NCBI GenBank assembly: GCA_947176745.1
Contig: CAMWRV010000002.1
Coordinates: 52,378 to 116,377 of the forward strand
Direction of reading: 5' to 3'
Length of the DNA: 64,000 nt
DNA from: an uncultured Muribaculaceae bacterium
Lineage (GTDB): Bacteria; Bacteroidota; Bacteroidia; Bacteroidales; Muribaculaceae
Shown: piece by piece, positions 8,863 through 18,186 of the stretch
Numbering within the stretch: the first letter of the stretch is position 1
Layout: the number at the start of each line of letters is the position of its first letter
Position numbers and translations under genes: made by a program
The notes under the pieces: generated by a model
The model's database searches: none
What the model saw: the letters and a program-made list of their open reading frames with translations, nothing else
Told to the model about the DNA's origin: nothing

Positions 8863-10734
8863 ATGAAGAGCAAAGGATTAGGTAAACCTGTATATGTGAT
8901 AGTAGTGCTGGCCGCCATTATGGTGGCCGGTTCGGTGTCTGTCATACAGAGTGCGATGGCACAGACGCGCAAGGCTGCCGCCGCCAAAAAGGAGGAGTCT
9001 TACACGCGTCCCCGTCCCACTCGTCCGATCACTCCTGCGATTCCTGATGCCGACAGGTATCAGGAAGACAAGGTGTTTCTGGAATACGCCGATTCTCTTT
9101 TCAGACCTCCCCACGGTTACGAGGAGTTTCAGGTGGTCAAAGGTTCCGTGAAATTCCGGCATGGCGGAATGTGGATGTTCTGTGACTCGGCCTATTATTA
9201 TCCTCAGAAAAACTCGATGGATGCTTTCGGCCATGTAGAGATGCGCCAGGGAGACACCCTCTTTGTATATGCCGATAAACTCTATTATGACGGTATCTCG
9301 AAGCATGCAACTCTCACTGACGGACCTTCCAGAAGCAATGTGGAGCTTAAAAACCGCAATGTGGTTCTGACTACCGACAGCCTCGACTACGACCTCAATT
9401 CGCAGATCGGATGGTATGCTGTCGGAGGTAGGCTTGAAGATGACGTGAACGTTCTTACTTCGGGATATGGCGAATATTCGCCATCATCGAAAATGGCCCG
9501 CTTCCGTGATGATGTCATACTGCTCAATACTAAAGACGGATACAGGCTTCTGACCGAAGAACTTGAATACAACACCGCCACTCACATAGCCAACATCAAC
9601 AGTCCGACACGAATAGAGGGTGCCAACGACACGATAATCACCACGCAAGGATCTTACAACACGGTGACTGACCGCGCCGATCTGACTGCCCGCTCCACAA
9701 TTCTGCACCGCGACTCTTCGATGAATGTCACGACGCTCGAAGGCGATTCGATCATATATGACAAAGCCACGCGGATAAGCCGTGCCTATATGTTCCGCGA
9801 CGGGCGTAAGCACAGCCGGCCGATGGTAATAACCGATACGGCCAGGAAAGTAATGCTCATCGGGGGTTATGGCGAGTACAATGATTCTACACAGCGTGCC
9901 ATGTCGACCGATTATCCGCTGCTAATGGAATTCTCGCGACCTGACACGATCTTCCTGCGTGCCGATACGGTTCTTTCGTTTATCGAGACCGCAGTCCCCG
10001 ATTCTCTCTCAGAAGCAAAGGATTTTCATGTGGCGCGGGCCATCGGGAAGGCGAGGTTCTTCAACGCAGACATCCAGGGAGTGGCAGACACTCTGGTCAT
10101 GCGCGAGCAGGACTCGATGCTCTACATGCTGCGCAAACCGATAGTGTGGACAGGAGAGAGGCAGATTTACGGAAACCGTATCAATGTGCATTTCAATGAT
10201 TCCGTTCCCGACTGGGCGGAACTGCCCGAATGGGGAATGGCCGCCGAGCATATAGCCGAGGATTTCTATGATCAGATGACCGGCGCACGTATGAAGGCAT
10301 GGCTTGAAGACAGCCGCCTGAAGCGGCTTGAGGTCGACGGCAACGTGATCGCCATTATGTTGCCTCAGGAAAAAGACTCTTCATACAATAAACTGGTTCA
10401 TGCGGAGAGTTCCTATCTTACACTCGACATGGACAGCAACAAGGTGAAGCATCTGAAGATGTGGCCCGAAGTCTCAGGAACAGTCACTCCGCTCTTCGAG
10501 GTTCGCAATTCGATGCAGTATATAGAGGGCTTCCGCTGGCTTGAGGCTCTAAGACCAAAGAGGGAGTGGTATGGCGACAGGGTCCGCTGGAATGACGAAC
10601 TTGGTGATGTGTCGGAAGAACTTGAGAGATATTTCTCGGAGCCTCCGCTGTTCAAGGCTATCCCTAAAGTGGCACGCGACGCGGTCAGACCCCGGAACGA
10701 AGGGGAGGGTTCCGGCCCGGCCATGAATATGTAA
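8863..10734 (+). CDS. OstA-like (LptA/LptD N-terminal fold) LPS-transport protein
   Basis: The protein contains repeated beta-jellyroll OstA-type segments, such as EVVKGSVKFRHGG-like, GHVEMRQGDTLFVYADKLYYD and RNVVLTTDSLDYDLNS. This architecture is seen in periplasmic LPS-transport proteins LptA and LptD-N. An N-terminal hydrophobic segment (YVIVVLAAIMVAGSVSVIQSAMA) looks like a signal peptide or anchor. No C-terminal LptD barrel is visible in 623 aa, so it fits the Bacteroidetes OstA-like family rather than full LptD. It follows the SurA-like gene on the same strand, and mutL follows it, which is compatible with a single envelope operon. Confidence 0.88.
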   Translation: MKSKGLGKPVYVIVVLAAIMVAGSVSVIQSAMAQTRKAAAAKKEESYTRPRPTRPITPAIPDADRYQEDKVFLEYADSLFRPPHGYEEFQVVKGSVKFRHGGMWMFCDSAYYYPQKNSMDAFGHVEMRQGDTLFVYADKLYYDGISKHATLTDGPSRSNVELKNRNVVLTTDSLDYDLNSQIGWYAVGGRLEDDVNVLTSGYGEYSPSSKMARFRDDVILLNTKDGYRLLTEELEYNTATHIANINSPTRIEGANDTIITTQGSYNTVTDRADLTARSTILHRDSSMNVTTLEGDSIIYDKATRISRAYMFRDGRKHSRPMVITDTARKVMLIGGYGEYNDSTQRAMSTDYPLLMEFSRPDTIFLRADTVLSFIETAVPDSLSEAKDFHVARAIGKARFFNADIQGVADTLVMREQDSMLYMLRKPIVWTGERQIYGNRINVHFNDSVPDWAELPEWGMAAEHIAEDFYDQMTGARMKAWLEDSRLKRLEVDGNVIAIMLPQEKDSSYNKLVHAESSYLTLDMDSNKVKHLKMWPEVSGTVTPLFEVRNSMQYIEGFRWLEALRPKREWYGDRVRWNDELGDVSEELERYFSEPPLFKAIPKVARDAVRPRNEGEGSGPAMNM

Positions 10735-10783
10735 GACCCCGGCGATAGTCCGGACTTGATTGACAAGCAGATTCAGAATAAGT

Positions 10784-12664
10784 ATGAGTGATATTATCAG
10801 GCTTCTGCCCGATTCCGTGGCCAACCAGATTGCGGCCGGTGAGGTGATACAGCGTCCTGCATCAGTCATAAAAGAGCTGGTGGAAAATGCTGTCGATGCC
10901 GGAGCCTCCGACATAAAGATTATCATTAAGGATGCCGGCAAGACTCTTATTCAGGTAATCGACAACGGCATAGGCATGTCAGAAACCGATGTGCGCATGG
11001 CATTCGAACGGCATGCCACATCCAAGATCAGAAATGCCGACGATCTTTTTTCACTTTCTACCATGGGTTTCAGGGGAGAGGCTCTCCCTTCTATATGCGC
11101 CATATCGGAGGTTGAGGTAAAAACGCGCCCCGAGGGGGAACAGATGGGAACTCGTCTTGTGATTCTCGGTTCAAAAGTAACCGTGCAGGAACCCTGTGTA
11201 TGCGACAAAGGCACTTCGATATCTGTGAGAAAGATTTTCTTCAACGTTCCGGCGCGGCGCAAATTCCTTAAAAGCGATACGGTCGAGCTATCAAACATCA
11301 TGAGGGAATTCGAGCGTCTGGCTCTGGTCAACAACAATATCCGGATGCATATCGACACCGGAGTCCGCAATCTTGACTTGCGCACCGCCTCCTTGCGGAT
11401 TCGTATAGAAGACATATGGAAGAACACTCTTAAGTCCGACCATCTGATACCTGTGGAGGTCGACACGTCGCTTGTAAGGATAGAGGGTTTCATATCGCGT
11501 CCGGAATTCGCAAGAAGACGAAACCCGCTCCAGTATCTGATCGTCAACGGTCGCAACATGCGTCATCCTTATTTCCACAAGGCTATCATGAGCTGCTATG
11601 ATTCGCTCATCGCCTCCGACACAATGCCTTGTTACTTTATAAAATTCTCGGTCGATCCGTCGACTATCGATGTCAATATCCATCCGACCAAGAATGAGAT
11701 CAAGTTTGAATACGAACAGCAGATATGGCCCATTCTTGTGTCGGCCATAAAGGCGGCTCTCGGCAAGTTCTCGGCAGTGCCGAGCATAGATTTTTCGGTT
11801 GATGCTATTCCTCTGCATCCGATGCGTGAAGGCGATTCGGCACCGGCTCCCCATATAGAATATCGCAACGATTACAATCCCTTTGCTTCTGCCGCGCGGG
11901 CTACGCGACAGCGTGTCGGAAGTGACTGGGAACGACTTTATGATAATTTTTCCGGGCATTCGCGTAATACGGAAAGCGCAGCCTCCCCCCATTTGCCGGA
12001 TGTCACGACAGAAGCGTCGTCCGCAGTCTCTCCCGATACGGAAGAAGACATATTCGCACTTGCCGGAGATCATGACGCTGACACGCCGCAGGTATGCATA
12101 CAGTATGCGTCGAAATATATTGTCACCACAACGCGCGACGGACTCGTGGTCATAGACCAGCACCGGGCGCATGTCAGAATACTTTACGAAGAGTATCTTG
12201 CACGCGTGGAGCGGATGGAGGTTGTGTCGCAGAGCGTCATGTTTCCGGAGACTGTATCGCTTGATGCGTCGCAGCAGGCTTCGCTCGGCGGAATAACCGA
12301 GGAATTGCATCGCCTCGGGTTTAGTCTGGAGTATGACTCCGACACGACATGGCGCATAACGGCCGTGCCCGCGCTGCCGAAGGGAACCCGCGCAGGCGAT
12401 GTGATCATGCGCATACTCGATTCTATTGCGGAAGACTCCGCCAATTATGGCAAGGAGGGTAATGTCGGTGATGCGATCGCAGGGCGAGTGGCTCTTGTCA
12501 TGGCAAGAGCGGCCGCTATACGCGGAGGCCAGCGTCTCTCTGTAACAGAAATGGAGGGTATAGTGAGTTCACTTTTCGCTCTGCCTGACCCATCGGTCAC
12601 TCCCGACGGCAATAAGGTCTACACCATCCTTGATGAATCGCGTGTGGCACGTCTGCTGACATAG
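10784..12664 (+). CDS. mutL: DNA mismatch repair protein MutL
   Basis: This GHKL ATPase coordinates mismatch repair after MutS recognition. The N-terminal motifs are clear: IAAGEVIQRPASVIKELVENAVDAGA, DNGIGM, and the HATSKI and GFRGEAL loops. The start at 10784 (MSDIIRLLP) matches the conserved MutL N-terminus; the ORF-track start 8 codons earlier is less likely. The C-terminal dimerisation domain is present. Its DQHA(x)2E(x)4E endonuclease motif is replaced by DQHRAHVRILYEEY near residue 458, so the Ala and first Glu are lost. That suggests a non-endonuclease MutL, although the altered motif may be normal for the phylum. Confidence 0.96.
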   Translation: MSDIIRLLPDSVANQIAAGEVIQRPASVIKELVENAVDAGASDIKIIIKDAGKTLIQVIDNGIGMSETDVRMAFERHATSKIRNADDLFSLSTMGFRGEALPSICAISEVEVKTRPEGEQMGTRLVILGSKVTVQEPCVCDKGTSISVRKIFFNVPARRKFLKSDTVELSNIMREFERLALVNNNIRMHIDTGVRNLDLRTASLRIRIEDIWKNTLKSDHLIPVEVDTSLVRIEGFISRPEFARRRNPLQYLIVNGRNMRHPYFHKAIMSCYDSLIASDTMPCYFIKFSVDPSTIDVNIHPTKNEIKFEYEQQIWPILVSAIKAALGKFSAVPSIDFSVDAIPLHPMREGDSAPAPHIEYRNDYNPFASAARATRQRVGSDWERLYDNFSGHSRNTESAASPHLPDVTTEASSAVSPDTEEDIFALAGDHDADTPQVCIQYASKYIVTTTRDGLVVIDQHRAHVRILYEEYLARVERMEVVSQSVMFPETVSLDASQQASLGGITEELHRLGFSLEYDSDTTWRITAVPALPKGTRAGDVIMRILDSIAEDSANYGKEGNVGDAIAGRVALVMARAAAIRGGQRLSVTEMEGIVSSLFALPDPSVTPDGNKVYTILDESRVARLLT

Positions 12665-12688
12665 CGCACCAATGCAATAAGACAAAAG

Positions 12689-12721
12689 AAAGAGGACACG
12701 ACAATTCGCGTCCTCTTTATC
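12689..12721. terminator. Bidirectional terminator between mutL and malQ
   Basis: AAAGAGGAC and GTCCTCTTT form a 9-bp stem with A-rich and T-rich flanks on either side, placed between the convergent ends of mutL and malQ. Confidence 0.8.
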
Positions 12722-12738
12722 TTTATCATCTGATCGGG

Positions 12739-15414
12739 TTATCTGTCTGATTCCTCGATCTTGCGCGCGATCATGTTGTTGAATGACTCCTGTGCCATAA
12801 GTTCCTCGACAGTGAGGTGCATTCTGTAACGCCAGTAATGGCGCGGGTTCGCGGGTTCGTTGATCTGTTCGTCTGCCGGATTCTGACGGCGCAGAGAGCC
12901 GTCGGCCGACAGCCAGTCCTGAAGGGGAAGCACGCAGAGCATCGACGGACTCTTGAGCTGAAGGTCGATGATCTTGTCGCAGATCCAGGGCTCGGCGAAG
13001 TAAGGAGCCTCGCCTCCCTCATGGAGCACATTGTTGTAGAACCTCTGCGAGACAGCGTGGTCTGATTCCCACCATGCGCGGATGCCGCCCATGTCGTGAG
13101 TGGATGTGGTGCACACACTGTAGTAGGGGTAATGCCAAGTGTCGCCGAATTCAGCCTGCGGGTCTTTGGGCATGCGCTGTATCTCAAGACTGAGAATCTC
13201 AAGCTGGTGCATCACCGCAGGAACGCAGTCGGGAATCATGCCGAGATCCTCGCCGCATGCGAGCATGGATGTAGAGTCAAGCAGGGGCGGGAGTTTCCAC
13301 ATCGCCTTGCCATACCAGAAGTCGTTGTGACGGTGGTAGAAGAAGTCGTTGTACAGTCGGTTGAAGCACCATTTGGCATAGTCGCTCAGTATGCGGAACT
13401 GATATGTGTACTGTGCTGCGATGCGCGGATGGTAATGCCCTTTCTGATAGGGATCCTCGATAAAGAGAACATCGTCGATAATGCCGAGAAGAGCGTTGCG
13501 CAGCATCTCGTTCTTCTCGTTCTTCTCCTGTGAGGCGAAGTATTCCTCCACTTTCTGCTGTGTGTTGACGAATGACTTCAGACCGTAGCGGTCGCCTCCG
13601 ATGCGCTCAAGGAAAAGTTCCTTGGCCTCCTCTGTGTGGTCACCGAAGAAGTCGGTGAGCATCCATTCGAGAATAAGCGCGTTGGTCTGGAGGTCGGTGT
13701 CTATCCAGAAATCGTATGTGCCGCGCATCTCTTCGGGCGAGTAGGGCATGGCCGGGTTGAAATACCCCAGAAGTCCATGAACCGCGTCAAGAGGAATCTG
13801 CCATATGCGGAAGAATCCGAGGATATGGTCGATGCGGTAAGCGTCGAAATATTCCGACATCTTGCGGAATCTGTCTTTCCACCACTGGAAGCCGTCTTCC
13901 GCCATAGCCTCCCAGTTGTAGGTCGGGAAGCCCCAGTTCTGTCCGAGCACGGAGAAGTCATCGGGCGGAGCACCGGCCTGACAGTCCATGTTGAACAGAC
14001 GCGGCGAGCGCCATGCATCGACGCTGAACCGGCTGATGCCGATGGGGATGTCGCCTTTGAGCACCACGCCGTTGGCGTGCGCGTAGTCGCGAGCCTCGCG
14101 GAGCTGGCGGTCAAGATGGTACTGCAGATAGTAGTGGAAGTCAATCTCTTTCTGGTGGGTGGCTATGAACGCGCTGACTTTTTTCTCGTCATATTCGGAA
14201 TATTCACCCCATGCGAAATGGTCGGGAGTGTTGTATTCGTCGCGGAGCACACGCCATGCAGAATAGGGGAGAAGCCAGTATTCGTTGGCTGCCACGAATT
14301 CTTTGTAGTCCTTGCGACGGCGTGTCGGGCCGGCGTCCTGTGCGAAAAGTTCGCGGAGGTATTCGAGTTTGGCGTTGTTCACGCGCTCATAGTCCACGGT
14401 GGGGAGCATATTGAGCTCGTTGCGTATCTTCTCGTAGTGTTTTATGCGCTCTTCATCCTTGAGCGTGCCTACAGCCTCGGGGCGAAGGAACATCGGGTGA
14501 AGCGCGAATGTGGAATTGGCCTTGTATGGGTATGAGTCAACCCATGTGCCGGTCATTGTCGTGTCGTTGATCGGGAGGATCTGGAGAATGTTCTGGCCGG
14601 TTTTCACACACCAGTCGACCATTTTCTTCATGTCGAGGAAGTCTCCGACTCCAAAATCATCCTCAGTTCTGATCGAGAATACGGGAATTGCTGTTCCGGC
14701 ACCCTTCCATTGGCGCTTGGGATTGGCAAATCGTGTGCCGTCGATAACGACCTGTTCGCCGTTCTTGCGCGGACGCACTCCGTAAACGCGGTTGTTCATC
14801 GCTTCCCAGCCCACAGTCTCGCCGTTTTTGTCGACTACGAGGAACTTGTATTCAAACGGCACTTTGAGTTCGGCGAGCGGGAGGTTAATCTCCCAGACGG
14901 GGAAGTTGTGGTCATTCAGACGCAGTGCGCGTGCGGGATCCCAGTTGCCGAGGTAATCACCTTCGCCTGTGACTGCGAGGCACTCGTCGGGCGCGATCAT
15001 GGGAGCCTCGATGCGGATGTTGAGAGTGTCGGGAAGAGCAGTGAGTTCGGGCGCGCGGTTGTCGCGACGCAGGATGCCGTCGATGAAAGCCGACGAATAG
15101 AAAGGCTTGTCTGCCGGCATGTCATGCCAGTTGTCGAATATCTGGTAATCGCTGATGCCTTCGCCGGCACGGAAGCGGTGGTTTGCTCCCCACTCGAATC
15201 TCCACGCACGGCCTTCGGCCTTGACAATAAAGAAATATTCGAAGTCGCCCGGACACTTTTCTGTCTCGAGTGTGAATTGCCACATGTCGGGGCTGACGAG
15301 ATTCATTTCCGCAGCTTCGCGTGCGTCGCCCGAACCCAGTTCCGGAATGGAGCCGCACAGATATACGCTCTCACCCCAGTTGGTGTGGTAATTGATGTTG
15401 AATGAAATTTTCAT
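12739..15414 (-). CDS. malQ: 4-alpha-glucanotransferase (amylomaltase) with N-terminal starch-binding modules
   Basis: This GH77 enzyme moves alpha-1,4-glucan segments between malto-oligosaccharides during glycogen and starch metabolism. Two N-terminal CBM20-like modules span about residues 1-240 (NYHTNWGESVYLCGSIPELG and LAVTGEGDYLGNWDP). The GH77 barrel follows, with DIPIGISRFSVDAW, the YRIDHILGFFRIW region around the nucleophile Asp, and SMLACGEDLGMIP. The start at 15414 (MKISFNINYHTNWG) fits the CBM20 start; 35 upstream codons in the ORF track are probably not translated. The gene lies 20 bp after nrdJ on the same strand. The length of 891 aa fits CBM20-bearing Bacteroidetes MalQ. Confidence 0.95.
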   Translation of the reverse strand: MKISFNINYHTNWGESVYLCGSIPELGSGDAREAAEMNLVSPDMWQFTLETEKCPGDFEYFFIVKAEGRAWRFEWGANHRFRAGEGISDYQIFDNWHDMPADKPFYSSAFIDGILRRDNRAPELTALPDTLNIRIEAPMIAPDECLAVTGEGDYLGNWDPARALRLNDHNFPVWEINLPLAELKVPFEYKFLVVDKNGETVGWEAMNNRVYGVRPRKNGEQVVIDGTRFANPKRQWKGAGTAIPVFSIRTEDDFGVGDFLDMKKMVDWCVKTGQNILQILPINDTTMTGTWVDSYPYKANSTFALHPMFLRPEAVGTLKDEERIKHYEKIRNELNMLPTVDYERVNNAKLEYLRELFAQDAGPTRRRKDYKEFVAANEYWLLPYSAWRVLRDEYNTPDHFAWGEYSEYDEKKVSAFIATHQKEIDFHYYLQYHLDRQLREARDYAHANGVVLKGDIPIGISRFSVDAWRSPRLFNMDCQAGAPPDDFSVLGQNWGFPTYNWEAMAEDGFQWWKDRFRKMSEYFDAYRIDHILGFFRIWQIPLDAVHGLLGYFNPAMPYSPEEMRGTYDFWIDTDLQTNALILEWMLTDFFGDHTEEAKELFLERIGGDRYGLKSFVNTQQKVEEYFASQEKNEKNEMLRNALLGIIDDVLFIEDPYQKGHYHPRIAAQYTYQFRILSDYAKWCFNRLYNDFFYHRHNDFWYGKAMWKLPPLLDSTSMLACGEDLGMIPDCVPAVMHQLEILSLEIQRMPKDPQAEFGDTWHYPYYSVCTTSTHDMGGIRAWWESDHAVSQRFYNNVLHEGGEAPYFAEPWICDKIIDLQLKSPSMLCVLPLQDWLSADGSLRRQNPADEQINEPANPRHYWRYRMHLTVEELMAQESFNNMIARKIEESDR

Positions 15415-15434
15415 GAGTTGTATTTTAAGTTTGT

Positions 15435-17966
15435 TTATCCGCATTTTGAAGTTCCGCATGATGTGCAGATCAGGCATCCCTCCTGGTAAACCAGAGTCTC
15501 GGCTCCGCAGTTGGGACATTTCTGTCCGGTTGCAACGGTGCCGTTTGTAAGATATTTCTTAAGAGCGCGTTCCACTCCGGTTTTCCATGTGTTGATGTTG
15601 GTGGAGTCGAGTTCGAGTCCGCCCACAAGTTTGAGAACCTGGTCGATGGGCATTCCGTAGCGGAGCACTCCCGATATGAGTTTGGCGTAGTTCCAGAACT
15701 CCGGATTGAACTTCTCGCTCAGACCCTCGATCGTGGTCTTGTAACCGCGTTTGTTGATGAACTGGAAGTCATATCGTTTGTTTCCGTTCTCGTCTGTTGT
15801 CTTGATGATCTTTCCCTTGTTGACCGACTTGGGGCAGAAGATGCCGTCTTCGTCGTCGGCCAAACCGGTGAAGATCTCATACGGCTGGTTGTTGACCAGT
15901 CCGACAAACGCGATCCATTTTTCCTTGTTGTTCTGGAATCGCACAACGTCGGCCTCAAGCTCGGCTGGTCTGCGCGATATGTGGGCCGGAGTAGCCATGA
16001 CAGGCACGGCCGGAGTCTTCTTTACGGATTCAAGCACATTGTTGCGTGAGCCGTCTCTGTAGACCGTGCAGCCTTTGCATCCCGCCTTCCAGGCCTCGAC
16101 GTAGAGACGGTTGACAAGATCCTCGGTGACATCGGAAGGAAGATTGATCGTGACCGATATCGAATGGTCCACCCATTTCTGCACAGCACCCTGCATGCGC
16201 ACTTTCTCGAGCCAGTCTACATCGTTTGATGTAGCTTTGTAGTAGGGGGAACGGGCCACAAGCTCGTCGATCTCCTCGGGTGTCATGTTGCGCTTCGCCT
16301 CGATTCCGTTGATGCGCATCCATTCGAGAAATTTATGATGGTATACTATATACTCCTCAAACGCGTCGCCGACTTCATCGACAAAATCGACTTTTATGTC
16401 GGGATCGCCGGGGTTTACCTTGCGCTTACGCTTGTAGACGGGCATGAACACCGGCTCGATACCCGACGAGGTCTGTGTCATTATCGATGTCGTTCCGGTG
16501 GGTGCTATCGTAAGGCAGGCAATGTTTCTGCGTCCGCTTCTGACCATTCTTTCATAGAGCTCAGGATCGGCCTCGCGCAGACGGCTTATGTAGGGATTGT
16601 TTTTCTCTCTTTCAGGGTCGTACACTTCGAATGCTCCGCGTTCTTCAGCCATTTTGACAGATGCCCGGTAGTATGCCAGGGCGAGAGCCCGGTGCACGCT
16701 GACGGAGAATTCCGTCGCCTCGGGAGTGCCATATCGGAGTCCGAGTGCGGCAAGCATGTCGCCTTCGCCGGTGGTTCCGCAGCCGGTGCGACGCCCTTTG
16801 AGTGTCTTCTCCTTGATTTTCTTCCACAGATTGAGTTCGGTGCTCTTCACTTCCGCAGTCTCCGGATCGGATTCGATCTTGCTTATGATCGTCTCGATCT
16901 TTTCCATCTCAAGGTCGATGATATCGTCCATGATGCGCTGGGCTTTCCCGACATGGTCGGCAAAGAGATCGAAATCAAATTCGGCCTCGGGGGTAAACGG
17001 ATTTTTGACGTAGCTGTACAGGTTGATGGCTACAAGGCGGCAGCTGTCGTAAGGACAGAGCGGTATCTCGCCGCATGGGTTGGTCGATACGGTCTCAAAG
17101 CCGAGGTCACTGTAGCAGTCAGGCACGGATTCCCGCTGGATGGTGTCCCAGAACAGCACTCCCGGTTCGGCGCTTTTCCATGCGTTGTGCACTATCTTTC
17201 CCCAGAGGGAAGACGCGTCGATCTCTTTTGATACCAGCGGTTCGGCCGAACGGATCGGGAACTGCTGGGTGTAGGGAGTGCCCTCGGTGGCGCAACGCAT
17301 GAAGTCGTCGTCGATCTTGACAGAGACGTTGGCGCCGGTCACTTTCCCCTCAGTCATCTTGGCATCGATGAAATCTTCAGCGTCGGGATGCTTTATGCTC
17401 ACCGACATCATCAGTGCGCCTCTACGGCCGTCCTGCGCCACTTCGCGGGTGGAGTTGCTGTAACGTTCCATAAACGGCACAAGCCCCGTTGAAGTCAATG
17501 CCGAGTTTTTGACCGCGCTTCCTTTGGGACGTATGTGCGAAAGGTCGTGGCCTACGCCGCCGCGGCGCTTCATGAGCTGAACCTGCTCCTCGTCTATGCG
17601 GATTATGCCTCCGTAGGAGTCAGGATGGCCGTCGAGTCCGATTACGAAGCAGTTGGAGAGTGATCCGACCTGACGGTTGTTGCCTATTCCGGCCATAGGG
17701 CTTCCCTGAGGCACGATATAGCGGAAGTCGCGCAGAAGACCGAACACGGTTTCCTCGTTCATCGGATCGGGATACTTGTTCTCGATGCGGACAATCTCCG
17801 ACGCGATGCGTCTGTGCATGTCGTCGGGGGTCAGTTCGAAATACGTGCCGTCGGAGTCTTTCAGGGCATATTTGCTGGCCCAGACACGTGCTGCCAGCTC
17901 GTCACCCTTGAAATATTCGAGGGTGGCCGCGTAGACTTCGTTGTAGTTGTAGCGTTTTTCAGACAT
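15435..17966 (-). CDS. nrdJ: Adenosylcobalamin-dependent (class II) ribonucleoside-diphosphate reductase
   Basis: It reduces ribonucleotides to deoxyribonucleotides using coenzyme B12, so it does not need oxygen or a separate radical subunit. The ten-stranded barrel carries the substrate-site Cys (GSLSNCFVIG, about residue 107), the finger-loop NPCGEIPLCPYDSC near residue 295 with catalytic Cys and Glu, and PTGTTSIM. The C-terminus has the Cys-rich tail CPNCGAETLVYQEGCLICTSCGTSKCG, the shuttling and zinc-binding region typical of NrdJ. At 843 aa it is a usual length. malQ starts 20 bp downstream on the same strand. No recognisable cobalamin riboswitch precedes it. Confidence 0.96.
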   Translation of the reverse strand: MSEKRYNYNEVYAATLEYFKGDELAARVWASKYALKDSDGTYFELTPDDMHRRIASEIVRIENKYPDPMNEETVFGLLRDFRYIVPQGSPMAGIGNNRQVGSLSNCFVIGLDGHPDSYGGIIRIDEEQVQLMKRRGGVGHDLSHIRPKGSAVKNSALTSTGLVPFMERYSNSTREVAQDGRRGALMMSVSIKHPDAEDFIDAKMTEGKVTGANVSVKIDDDFMRCATEGTPYTQQFPIRSAEPLVSKEIDASSLWGKIVHNAWKSAEPGVLFWDTIQRESVPDCYSDLGFETVSTNPCGEIPLCPYDSCRLVAINLYSYVKNPFTPEAEFDFDLFADHVGKAQRIMDDIIDLEMEKIETIISKIESDPETAEVKSTELNLWKKIKEKTLKGRRTGCGTTGEGDMLAALGLRYGTPEATEFSVSVHRALALAYYRASVKMAEERGAFEVYDPEREKNNPYISRLREADPELYERMVRSGRRNIACLTIAPTGTTSIMTQTSSGIEPVFMPVYKRKRKVNPGDPDIKVDFVDEVGDAFEEYIVYHHKFLEWMRINGIEAKRNMTPEEIDELVARSPYYKATSNDVDWLEKVRMQGAVQKWVDHSISVTINLPSDVTEDLVNRLYVEAWKAGCKGCTVYRDGSRNNVLESVKKTPAVPVMATPAHISRRPAELEADVVRFQNNKEKWIAFVGLVNNQPYEIFTGLADDEDGIFCPKSVNKGKIIKTTDENGNKRYDFQFINKRGYKTTIEGLSEKFNPEFWNYAKLISGVLRYGMPIDQVLKLVGGLELDSTNINTWKTGVERALKKYLTNGTVATGQKCPNCGAETLVYQEGCLICTSCGTSKCG

Positions 17967-18009
17967 TTCCTATGGGGCAGCGCCTGCTGGTGGCACTGTC
18001 TTTATGATT

Positions 18010-18035
18010 GTGTCGCGACAGGCTTCGGCCCGTCT
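18010..18035 (-). promoter_or_regulatory. Hairpin in the nrdJ 5' region
   Basis: Read on the minus strand, GACGGGC-CGAA-GCCTGTC forms a 7-bp stem (one G-U pair) with a tetraloop about 50 nt before the nrdJ start. Its role is unknown, and it does not match cobalamin riboswitch conserved blocks. Confidence 0.35.
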
Positions 18036-18186
18036 TGCACATTTGTTGTGGTTATTTATAATTTTGTTGTAAAATTAGCCAAAAAATCTCAAATGTCAGT
18101 AAATTTACGCTACTTTTTTATTATTGATTTCATGAGCCGAGCGTGAGCGTTGCCTGTGTCGCGGGGGTATGTGTCCGGGCGGCAGA

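Noticed and set aside
12310-12310. Large antisense ORF opposite mutL (11291-12310) as a real gene
   Set aside because: It lacks any domain signal and lies fully within mutL coding sequence.
17967-18120. Cobalamin riboswitch before nrdJ
   Set aside because: I looked for the conserved B12-box and GCCACTG-type core on the minus strand. Only a short hairpin and a GTGCCACC stretch are present, not the conserved order.
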